Shown: positions 1 to 6,943 of the stretch, piece after piece
How the letters are laid out: every line of letters begins with the position of its first letter
How positions within the stretch are numbered: position 1 is the first letter of the stretch
Assembly: GCF_000970325.1 (NCBI RefSeq)
Contig: NZ_CP009518.1
Location: 1,922,001 to 1,986,000 of the forward strand
Length of the DNA: 64,000 bases
Direction of reading: 5' to 3'
Source of the DNA: Methanococcoides methylutens MM1
GTDB lineage: Archaea; Halobacteriota; Methanosarcinia; Methanosarcinales; Methanosarcinaceae
Program-made: the position numbers and the translations under genes
Notes under the pieces: generated by a model
Databases searched by the model: none
Seen by the model: the letters and a program-made list of their open reading frames with translations, nothing else
What the model was told of the DNA's origin: nothing

Positions 1-2220
1 ATTAAAGATGTGAAAGCAACCTATCAGGTATTCCAAAAAGTACGGGAAGAGTTCAATAAATATCAGTTGAACATCCCGATGACAGAGGTGTATTCAGCCG
101 CCTCTTTGGGAAAGCAAGCGTTGAGGCAGTGTGGCATTAGATCATTTTCAGAGCAGAACCCTAAATTTTCCAGAAAAATCATAGGCAACATCATGGGTGC
201 ATACTATGGAGGTAGGTGTGAAGTGAAGGTACGCAAGACTCCAGTTAAAGTAACAGTACTTGACTTCTTCAGCATGTATCCTACCGTGATGCTTCTCCTG
301 GGCCACTGGGATTTCCTCATTGCAGCAAAAATGGGACACAAAACCGATACCAAAGCAGTACAGGAATTCATTGACGGTTTCACACTGGAAAAGGCCTTGG
401 ATAAAGATTCTTGGAAGCAAATGAATGTACTCGTTGAATTGCGACCTGATGGCGATATCTTTCCAGTGAGAACCAATTACGGAGATCAAGATACACGTAA
501 TATAGGGATAAATCATATCACATACAAAGATTCAGTTTATTATTTCCTGCCAGACGTGCTTGCTTCAAAGCTTCTCACAGGGAAATCACCACAGATCAGG
601 AAAGCGATCAGATTTATTTCGGAAGATGTTCAGAAAGGCCTGACTAAAACACAGATCTATGGAATTCCAATAGACCCGAAAAAGGACAATCTCGTCAAAC
701 ACTTAGTGGAACACAGGCAGGGAATAAAAAATGCAATGAGGGAAGTTGCAAAAGATTCACATGATTACGATAGACTGGATTCCCAGCAAAAAGCAGTAAA
801 AATTGTTAATAACTCAACGTCATATGGAATCTATCTGGAAGTGAACCCTGAAGAAGATGTTGAAGAATTGGAAATATTCAGCAATGCCAATTTTGATTCA
901 ATCGGTAAATATGAGCCACCTGGAGTTTATTTCCACCCCATAATCGGAGCTAATATAACCGCAGGATCTCGTCTTCTGCTTGCAATTGCTGAAAGGTTTG
1001 TTCTGGACAAAGGAGAGGTTCACACATACATGGACACGGACTCGATCTTTGTCCCTCCTCATCTTGCAGAGGAATTGAGCCATCTGTTCGATCCCTTAAA
1101 TCCTTACGACTTTGAGAAAACCATCCTTGAGATTGAAGATGGGATGGAAGATGTCTGGTTCTATGGAATCAGCTCAAAGAGATACTGCTTGTTCAATAAG
1201 GATGGGAATAAGATTGACATTCCTGATGGTAAGAAGCTGTTCTATAAACTTCATGGATTAGGACATATCACCAATCCTTTCAGCAGAGAACTTTGCGAAA
1301 AGGATCATTGGCACAAACAGATCTGGTTGGATATACTCAAAGTCCATTACAATCCTGAACTTTTGGATGGAATCTTGGAAAAGTATGACAACTATTCAGT
1401 AATATCAAACCTTTCAATAACCACAGCAAACCTCCACCGCAGATTTAAAAAAGTGAACGAGGGAAAACCTTTTGGTGAACGGATCAAGCCGTTTAACTTT
1501 ATGCTTGTAGGTCAGGGGACCATATCAAATAAAAAAGGCAGATCATCTGCGCCTATTAAACCTATTGCACCGTTCAGCAAAAATCCTCAAGAGATTGTTG
1601 AACTGCCTTTTATAGACTATAAATCAGATAATATTCTTCAGGGGAGACATTACTGGAAACCGCTCAGCGATGTTTTTGATAATTATATAAGTCACCCTGA
1701 ATCCAAATTCGAGGGGAGTATTGGTGTTCTCAAAAGAAGACATCTGAAGCCCAAAGGATGCATATATGTTGGAAAGGAATCCAACAATATCGATATGCAA
1801 TGCCTTGAACAGTCACAGCTTGAAACATTCTATGATCTAAAAGCACTGGAGGAGTATATACTTAATTTGACTCCTTCGAAGGCTAAAGAAATGGGGATTA
1901 GCAAGACTACTCTGTTTAGTATGAAAAAAAGAATAAAATCCCAAAAACTAAGTCTCAATACTTCAGCGGTGAAGAAAGTTCTGGAGCACTTCCATAATGA
2001 AACAGAGAGTGTCTGTCCTGAAAAAAGGTTGCTTCAAGCAGGTTATCATATGAACGATGTGATTAACTATGTTCACAATCTGACCCCAAAAGAGGCGAGA
2101 TCAATTGGGATAAGGTACAGGAGTACACTACAAAATTTAAAGAAAAAAGCTGAGCAGGAGCAATTAAACCTTAACTCATCAATGATGGATAAAGTTGTCA
2201 CGCATCTTCTGAATTGTTGA
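1..2220 (+). CDS. Family B DNA polymerase, 5' end cut by window edge, with two C-terminal HTH-like modules
   Basis: Template-directed DNA synthesis by a family B polymerase. The frame is open through base 1 and the first residues (KDVKAT) resemble the end of the Exo III motif, so the exonuclease domain and true start lie outside the window. Numbering from the GTG at base 10, motif A is DFFSMYP at residues 85-91, motif B is KIVNNSTSYG at 264-273 (one residue longer than the usual NSxYG), and motif C is YMDTDS at 340-345. All catalytic aspartates are present. After the thumb come two similar modules of about 50 residues (around 612-662 and 683-735), each with a LTPxxAxxxGI...TLxxxKKK pattern, probably HTH DNA-binding units. 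This is not the replicative PolB layout. Neighbouring cas genes suggest an accessory or mobile-element polymerase, such as a casposon type. The family call is firm; the role is inferred. Confidence 0.88.
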   Translation: MKDVKATYQVFQKVREEFNKYQLNIPMTEVYSAASLGKQALRQCGIRSFSEQNPKFSRKIIGNIMGAYYGGRCEVKVRKTPVKVTVLDFFSMYPTVMLLLGHWDFLIAAKMGHKTDTKAVQEFIDGFTLEKALDKDSWKQMNVLVELRPDGDIFPVRTNYGDQDTRNIGINHITYKDSVYYFLPDVLASKLLTGKSPQIRKAIRFISEDVQKGLTKTQIYGIPIDPKKDNLVKHLVEHRQGIKNAMREVAKDSHDYDRLDSQQKAVKIVNNSTSYGIYLEVNPEEDVEELEIFSNANFDSIGKYEPPGVYFHPIIGANITAGSRLLLAIAERFVLDKGEVHTYMDTDSIFVPPHLAEELSHLFDPLNPYDFEKTILEIEDGMEDVWFYGISSKRYCLFNKDGNKIDIPDGKKLFYKLHGLGHITNPFSRELCEKDHWHKQIWLDILKVHYNPELLDGILEKYDNYSVISNLSITTANLHRRFKKVNEGKPFGERIKPFNFMLVGQGTISNKKGRSSAPIKPIAPFSKNPQEIVELPFIDYKSDNILQGRHYWKPLSDVFDNYISHPESKFEGSIGVLKRRHLKPKGCIYVGKESNNIDMQCLEQSQLETFYDLKALEEYILNLTPSKAKEMGISKTTLFSMKKRIKSQKLSLNTSAVKKVLEHFHNETESVCPEKRLLQAGYHMNDVINYVHNLTPKEARSIGIRYRSTLQNLKKKAEQEQLNLNSSMMDKVVTHLLNC

Positions 2221-2248
2221 AAACTTTGCAAGTGGGTTTACAATAAAA

Positions 2249-2281
2249 GGTGCTATCTCATTTCACGTATGGGATAGTGCC
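2249..2281 (+). terminator. Hairpin terminator after the polymerase gene
   Basis: A 12-bp imperfect inverted repeat (arms 2249-2260 and 2270-2281, 9-nt loop, three G-U pairs on the plus strand) lies 28 bp after the stop codon and is followed within 10 bases by a T-rich run. It resembles an intrinsic terminator and would separate the polymerase gene from the genes downstream. Confidence 0.5.
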
Positions 2282-2388
2282 CTATAGTTATTTTTAAATT
2301 ATTTTATTGGTTTTCTATCTCAGTATCCCTATTGATAGTTAATTTAATATGGTTAATGATACATACTTTAATACGTATAGGAATATTG

Positions 2389-2407
2389 CTTATCTGCCTT
2401 AGATAAG
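2389..2407. promoter_or_regulatory. Inverted repeat upstream of the RHH gene
   Basis: A perfect 7-bp inverted repeat (CTTATCT / AGATAAG, 5-nt spacer) sits in the 246-bp AT-rich gap before a ribbon-helix-helix gene. RHH proteins commonly bind short palindromes in their own control regions, so this is a candidate operator. Nothing else in 2282-2527 looks coding. Confidence 0.25.
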
Positions 2408-2527
2408 TATAGTCATAGGATTTCGAATAAAATTCACTAAAATGCTGATTAAGAGACTTAAAATTCAAGAGAGGATACGTAAATGTTCGCAAATGAAATA
2501 TCATACAGTACATATGTGGTGATCTAA

Positions 2528-2668
2528 ATGCGTTCTAAAGTAACTACGCAGATAGACGGCAACCTTAAGTTGCTATTTGATTCCACAAAAAAAGCACATG
2601 GTAAATCTTACAGTGAAGTGCTTGAAACTGGAATACAAGAAATGTTACGTGAGATTAAACCAATATAG
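2528..2668 (+). CDS. Small ribbon-helix-helix protein (46 aa)
   Basis: Not recognised beyond its fold. It starts MRSKVTTQID, a basic strand, followed by two predicted helices with the RHH-like sequence KSYSEVLETGIQEML. The length (46 aa) and pattern fit a MetJ/Arc-type DNA-binding dimer, typical of small archaeal repressors and antitoxins. The stop is 3 nt before the ATG of the next gene, so the two are almost certainly co-transcribed. No strong ribosome binding site is visible. It could regulate the adjacent polymerase or cas genes, or be the antitoxin-like half of a two-gene module; the sequence does not decide. Confidence 0.7.
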   Translation: MRSKVTTQIDGNLKLLFDSTKKAHGKSYSEVLETGIQEMLREIKPI

Positions 2669-2671
2669 ATA

Positions 2672-2992
2672 ATGAAAACCGAAGTGTCATATCTTAAAAG
2701 TTTGATCGGTTTAGAGGAAGATAGATATCAGTATTTAAAGGGAACTAAACTGCAAAAGAATGATGATTCAGCTATAAAAGATCAGATCGAACAATTGAAA
2801 CAACAGATAGAATACGAATTGGAAACAATGCGATTCCATCTGTTTAATCTTACAAAAGACTTGATGTTAAGTATTGTAAAGGACGATTCAACAGACTGGT
2901 ATTTTTACGCTCGCATTTACTCTTTTGATTCAGGGAACAAGGCAAAAGAATGGGTTGTTGATAGACTAAAATCTGAAGGAATGCTTCAATAA
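2672..2992 (+). CDS. Unknown 106-aa coiled-coil protein paired with the RHH gene
   Basis: No family recognised. The N-terminal two thirds is rich in E, K, Q and L with a likely coiled-coil segment around residues 35-60 (KDQIEQLKQQIEYELETM). The C-terminal part has aromatic residues (DWYFYARIYSF) and ends soon after an amphipathic helix. No signal peptide or membrane segment. It begins 3 nt after the RHH gene, so the pair behaves as one unit. A toxin role is possible by analogy with RHH-led pairs, but no catalytic motif supports it. It ends 57 bp before cas6, which has its own promoter. Confidence 0.6.
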   Translation: MKTEVSYLKSLIGLEEDRYQYLKGTKLQKNDDSAIKDQIEQLKQQIEYELETMRFHLFNLTKDLMLSIVKDDSTDWYFYARIYSFDSGNKAKEWVVDRLKSEGMLQ

Positions 2993-3016
2993 CAAATTAT
3001 TTTATTTTTTTCAAAA

Positions 3017-3025
3017 CTTATAAAT
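3017..3025 (+). promoter_or_regulatory. TATA box of cas6
   Basis: ACTTATAAA lies about 25-30 bp before the cas6 ATG at 3049. The expected start of transcription falls within a few bases of the start codon and no ribosome binding site is present, so a leaderless cas6 mRNA is likely. Confidence 0.5.
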
Positions 3026-3048
3026 TCTAATACTCTGTTGTAAAATAT

Positions 3049-3783
3049 ATGAGATGCAAGATCACCATCCAAAAAACCACTTCTAATCCAATTCACTATG
3101 ACTATCAATATGGATTAGCTTCAATGCTCTATAAGCGCCTTGCTAAAGCAAACATAAATCTTGCAAATGAAACTCATAGCCACCAAGGATTTAAGTTCTA
3201 TACCTTTTCAAATCTTGTCATCGAAGACTGGATACCTGATAAAAGGGGACTGAATTTTTCTAAAGCTCATTTTTTCATATCATCTCCAGATTCTGGCTTC
3301 ATAAAAAGTTTTGCCGAAGGGCTGTTCCTTGAGCCCGAATTCTTTCTTGGAAGAGGCGACAACAAAGCAAATTTCATAATCGAACGCATGGAAATCCTTT
3401 CCAATCCCACTTTTGGAGATGACTGTACATTCAAAACCCTCTCTCCGGTCTATGTAAAAACACAAAGGAAAAAAGGAGATAAACTTGTTGAAGTTGATCT
3501 TTATCCAAAAGATTCAAAATTCTATGAGAATTTGCACAAAAACATAACTGCCAGGTATAAAGAATACTATGGAAAAGAGATTGAATATGATAACTTTGAA
3601 GTATTAGAAGTAACGGACGTAAAGCCTAAACGTATCTCAATAGGTAACAGTTATAGGCGCTGCAATCATTTGAATTTGACCTTACAAGCAAATCCTGATC
3701 TTATAGCTTTTGCATATGATGCTGGGCTCGGGGAAAAAAATGCTATGGGATTTGGATGTGTTGACTTGATTGAATTACATTAA
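3049..3783 (+). CDS. cas6: CRISPR repeat endoribonuclease Cas6
   Basis: Cuts the long CRISPR transcript within each repeat to release crRNAs with an 8-nt 5' handle. The protein has 244 residues, normal for the family. The N-terminal ferredoxin-like half has the YQYGLASMLYKRL helix and candidate catalytic histidines H43 or H45 just before GFKFYTFS, the usual position for the catalytic His of Pyrococcus-type Cas6. The C-terminus ends in the glycine-rich loop GLGEKNAMGFGCVDL. It is separated from the other cas genes by 176 bp with a second promoter, so it can be expressed independently. The adjacent array has variable repeats, so this enzyme would have to accept many repeat sequences; conserved repeat ends and a conserved hairpin fit that. 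Confidence 0.9.
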   Translation: MRCKITIQKTTSNPIHYDYQYGLASMLYKRLAKANINLANETHSHQGFKFYTFSNLVIEDWIPDKRGLNFSKAHFFISSPDSGFIKSFAEGLFLEPEFFLGRGDNKANFIIERMEILSNPTFGDDCTFKTLSPVYVKTQRKKGDKLVEVDLYPKDSKFYENLHKNITARYKEYYGKEIEYDNFEVLEVTDVKPKRISIGNSYRRCNHLNLTLQANPDLIAFAYDAGLGEKNAMGFGCVDLIELH

Positions 3784-3888
3784 TTTTAGAGTCAAATTAT
3801 TTTTTAGAAATGTATATAAGCAATGAATAACATGCACATATTAAAAAAGATGTGCTTTACCGTTCATAAATTAAATATGAGATGTATG

Positions 3889-3938
3889 TGAGACATTCAA
3901 AAAATCAATGATTAGTGCATGTCTCATACAATATATAA
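3889..3938 (+). promoter_or_regulatory. Promoter and candidate operator of the cas8-cas7-cas5-cas3 operon
   Basis: A TATA box (ATATATAA, 3931-3938) lies about 25 bp before the cas8 ATG, implying a leaderless mRNA. Immediately upstream is a perfect 8-bp inverted repeat, TGAGACAT (3889-3896) and ATGTCTCA (3919-3926), separated by 22 bp. A related half-site, ATGAGATGT, lies just before the left arm. The placement against the B-recognition/TATA region suggests a regulator site controlling the operon. The regulator is unknown; the RHH protein upstream is one candidate. Confidence 0.45.
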
Positions 3939-3959
3939 ATTTGGTAATGGAAGTAGAGT

Positions 3960-5297
3960 ATGGAAGATGAGGTTTTTTACCAGTTAACAGGAAATCCATT
4001 TGTTGATGCGGGAATCTGGGCTATATGTGGATGGGTTGAAAAAGAAAATCCAGAGGATCTTACTAAGGATGACCTGAAAAAAATAACAAAGGACATCGTT
4101 CCTTTATATTTAACTCAAGAATGGTCAAAGAACTTATTTTCTATTTTTCCAAATAATCCTGTCACAAACCCTTCAATCAAAAACAAAGAAGAAAAATTAA
4201 GGCAAATTTACAGTGATTTAATAGACCAGCTAGAACCTGTAAATGAATCCGGAAACTGTATCAGTTGTGGAAGGCGTGAAGTAAGCGACATAAGAACAAA
4301 AAGTGAAATCCCCCTTATAGGTTCAGGGAAGTTAATCAATTTCTTCCCAAATGGTCAACCAGGGGGAGATTATTGTCCATCTTGTACATTAGCCGTTCAG
4401 TTCTCACCTCTAGCCCTCTACTCTTGTGTAAACTTTTTACTGCTACAAACAAACTCCGGGAAAGTGATGCATTACTGGTGTAAGAGTTCAATTCAGGATA
4501 TTAGAAGCCAGATTTTAACAAGAAATTATACCGGGTGTTTTAATGAAGATTATAAGAATCCGGTTAATGCCTTGTTCCATATTATTGAAGATATTATACT
4601 CAGATATGAAGAAAGGTGGGTAGAAGAAAATCCTTCAATAACACTGTATCATTTTACAAATTATAACCAGAACCCTGATCTTAATATCTATAGAGTTCCA
4701 AACTCAGTATTTAGATTTTTAGCTGATGTTAAAAATGAACCAGAGTGGAAAACAAAGATTGTAAGAAGGGGATACAATTGGAACAAGATCAAAGATAAGG
4801 AAAACTACAAAAACAGATGGAATGGGGTGTATAGCAACCTTTTGAACGGTAAATCTATTGTTGGCTATTTTATAAATCGACGTAATAAGCAGTCATATGG
4901 TGGGTGGAATCTTTTAGAATACTATCTAATGGAGGTAAGAAATATGGATAGCAAAAGACTTGAGACTCTCAAGAAAGTTGGTGATGCTCTATCCGAGTAC
5001 ATAAAGGAAACTCAGAACATAAAAAGATTAACTCAATTGGAAACAGCAAGCAATTTTGCAACATTTAGAAATCTGCTGAGATTGATAGAGAAAGAGAGAA
5101 TCAAAAATGCCTCAATAGATCCTATCTTTACATTAGAGGATTTCATGACGGGTCTATTTCCAGAAGGGAATTTGGGATGGAAAGAAACTCAGGACTTGCT
5201 ACTTTTCAGAATCTACGAAAATTTACATAACTGGCTCATTGAACAAGATGAATTAAGAGAAGAAATTTCTGTCGAAGAGGAAAAATTGGAGGAGTAA
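3960..5297 (+). CDS. cas8: Type I CRISPR large subunit Cas8 (CXXC-CXXC / Cst1 family)
   Basis: Large subunit of the type I Cascade complex, expected to recognise the PAM and recruit Cas3. The protein has 445 residues. It carries the two zinc-binding knuckles that name the family: CISC near residue 100 and CPSC near residue 140, in the context GGDYCPSCTLAVQFSPLALY. The N-terminus FYQLTGNPFVDAGIWAI also matches this family. The remainder is helical and charged, as is usual for fast-evolving Cas8 proteins. It is first in a tight operon with cas7 (4-bp gap), cas5 and cas3. Gene order and the CXXC-type Cas8 point to subtype I-B of the Tneap kind; the I-A/I-B assignment is less certain than the family. 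Confidence 0.88.
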   Translation: MEDEVFYQLTGNPFVDAGIWAICGWVEKENPEDLTKDDLKKITKDIVPLYLTQEWSKNLFSIFPNNPVTNPSIKNKEEKLRQIYSDLIDQLEPVNESGNCISCGRREVSDIRTKSEIPLIGSGKLINFFPNGQPGGDYCPSCTLAVQFSPLALYSCVNFLLLQTNSGKVMHYWCKSSIQDIRSQILTRNYTGCFNEDYKNPVNALFHIIEDIILRYEERWVEENPSITLYHFTNYNQNPDLNIYRVPNSVFRFLADVKNEPEWKTKIVRRGYNWNKIKDKENYKNRWNGVYSNLLNGKSIVGYFINRRNKQSYGGWNLLEYYLMEVRNMDSKRLETLKKVGDALSEYIKETQNIKRLTQLETASNFATFRNLLRLIEKERIKNASIDPIFTLEDFMTGLFPEGNLGWKETQDLLLFRIYENLHNWLIEQDELREEISVEEEKLEE

Positions 5298-5301
5298 AAT
5301 C

Positions 5302-6309
5302 ATGACAAGGATTGTAAATGGCTTCATGCTAATAGACGCACCTCATTCAGCTTTAAACAATGCTGGGAATGACGCCGGAGAAAGAACTGAAAACATTGTG
5401 AGGGTTAAAAAAATTCGAAAAGGAAGATCAGTTTACCCATATGTTTCAGGACAAGCCTTAAGGTATTGGTGGCGTTCCACACTTGCAGAAAAATATAACT
5501 GGAATCTCTCTCCAATCAGCAGGGAGAAAAAAATTGCATTTACGAGTGCAAACCCAGTTGAATATGATGATGATGATATTTTTGGATATATGAGAGCTCT
5601 CAAGAAAGCAGATGGTGGCACTGTTTCAAGGAGTTCTGTATTAAAGAATTCCCCACTGGTTTCAGTAGTGGGTCAGACTCCTACATCAGATTTTGGCGTA
5701 ATGGCCCGTCAAAAGGAAGGAGATCCTGTACCTTATGAGCATGAATTTTATTCAGCAGTCTTAAAGGGAATTTTTTCTCTTGATTTGGATAATGTTGGAG
5801 TCATTTACAGAAGCGAAAAGGGTGGATACCAAAACATGTATCCAAAACTTGAGGAAATTGCTGCGGAAAAGGGAGCAATTGAGGATGAAGGTAAATGGAT
5901 CATGCCGGAGGAAGTTCGAGTTAAAAGAGCTACTGAAACTATAAACGTTCTTCCATATTTAAGTGGTGGAGCTAAACAGGCAGCCCACTTAACTGATGTA
6001 GCACCAAAATTGTTGATTTTAGCAGTTATTGATGGAGGCAACCATCTATTTATGAACATAGCAAAGGAGGATGGTGGAGAACCTACTATAAACATGGACG
6101 CATTATATGACGTCATCTCAGATTATTCTGAACTCCTTATCAGTGATATCTACATTGGCAGACGTAAAGGTTTCATGGATGAAAGTGAAGAAGATTTCCA
6201 AAAGCTTGTAGAAGACCATGGGAAGAATGACAAAAAAGTTATCTATGGTTCAATAAACGAGATAGTCGAATCCTTTGTAAAAATAGTCCCTGAAATGATG
6301 ATACAATGA
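5302..6309 (+). CDS. cas7: Cascade backbone subunit Cas7 (Cst2/DevR family)
   Basis: Backbone protein that coats the crRNA spacer in type I complexes. The protein has 335 residues, typical of the Cst2/DevR family. The N-terminus reads FMLIDAPHSALNNAG, followed by the conserved YPYVSGQALRYWWRSTL segment near residues 46-62. The central glycine-containing stretch (LPYLSGGAKQAAHLTDVAP) and the C-terminal DIYIGRRKGFMDE region also fit. It overlaps cas5 by 4 bp (ATGA), so translation is probably coupled. An AGGAGTAA sequence at the end of cas8 precedes the start by 8 bp and can serve as ribosome binding site. No sign of decay. Confidence 0.9.
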   Translation: MTRIVNGFMLIDAPHSALNNAGNDAGERTENIVRVKKIRKGRSVYPYVSGQALRYWWRSTLAEKYNWNLSPISREKKIAFTSANPVEYDDDDIFGYMRALKKADGGTVSRSSVLKNSPLVSVVGQTPTSDFGVMARQKEGDPVPYEHEFYSAVLKGIFSLDLDNVGVIYRSEKGGYQNMYPKLEEIAAEKGAIEDEGKWIMPEEVRVKRATETINVLPYLSGGAKQAAHLTDVAPKLLILAVIDGGNHLFMNIAKEDGGEPTINMDALYDVISDYSELLISDIYIGRRKGFMDESEEDFQKLVEDHGKNDKKVIYGSINEIVESFVKIVPEMMIQ

Positions 6310-6926
6310 AAGCTCTGAGGGTTAAGATCGAAGGGTGGACTGCCTCCTTTAGATATCCTGGATTCATAAGTGGATTTCAACCTACATTACCAGTTCCACC
6401 CTTAAGTACTATCTATGGGTTAATTTCAGCTGCCAAAGGTGAACTCATAGGTCCAGAAGATGTTTCAGTAGGCTACGTTTTCGATTGTGAAGCAAAAGCT
6501 GTCGATCTTGAAACCATCTATGAATTAGGAAAAAATCTTTCAGCTAAATCAAATGTTGTAAAGAGGGAATTCCTGTATAACCCAAAGCTATATCTGTATC
6601 TTGACAAACTGGAATTTGAGAAGTATTTCTCAAAACCTACCTATCCATTAGTCTTGGGGCGATCTGGGGATTTGGTAACAGTCTCAGAAATAAAGACTGT
6701 AGAATTAAACAAAGCTGATGGAAAGAGACTTGGAAAGACAATACTACCATTCGGCGTAGATGAAGCTTATGGGATATTACAAGCTCTACCAACCCATTTC
6801 ACGGATACCATTCCAAGAAAAGCCATTGGTGTAAAACCATATCTACTCATGGATGAATTCTTTACATATTCAAAGGAATGTAATTATGATGAAGAAATGG
6901 ATTGGTTGATTTGGTTCCATAAATAA
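6306..6926 (+). CDS. cas5: Cascade subunit Cas5 (Cas5t-like)
   Basis: Caps the 5' handle of the crRNA in the Cascade complex. The protein has 206 residues. The N-terminal RAMP fold is recognisable by MKALRVKIEGWTASFRYP, followed by the Cas5 signature LPVPPLSTIYGLISAAKGE near residues 29-47, the helix that in Cas5 proteins follows the first strand. The start overlaps the cas7 stop by 4 bp. cas3 follows after 17 bp. The 5' handle expected here is AUUGAAA plus one variable base, as seen in the array repeats on the minus strand. Confidence 0.88.
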   Translation: MKALRVKIEGWTASFRYPGFISGFQPTLPVPPLSTIYGLISAAKGELIGPEDVSVGYVFDCEAKAVDLETIYELGKNLSAKSNVVKREFLYNPKLYLYLDKLEFEKYFSKPTYPLVLGRSGDLVTVSEIKTVELNKADGKRLGKTILPFGVDEAYGILQALPTHFTDTIPRKAIGVKPYLLMDEFFTYSKECNYDEEMDWLIWFHK

Positions 6927-6943
6927 GTCTCAAAAATCAACAG

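Noticed and set aside
1-2520. Complete casposon
   Set aside because: No cas1, no terminal inverted repeats and no target-site duplication are visible; the left side is outside the window.
2528-2992. Firm toxin-antitoxin call
   Set aside because: Only the RHH half is recognisable; the partner has no toxin motif.
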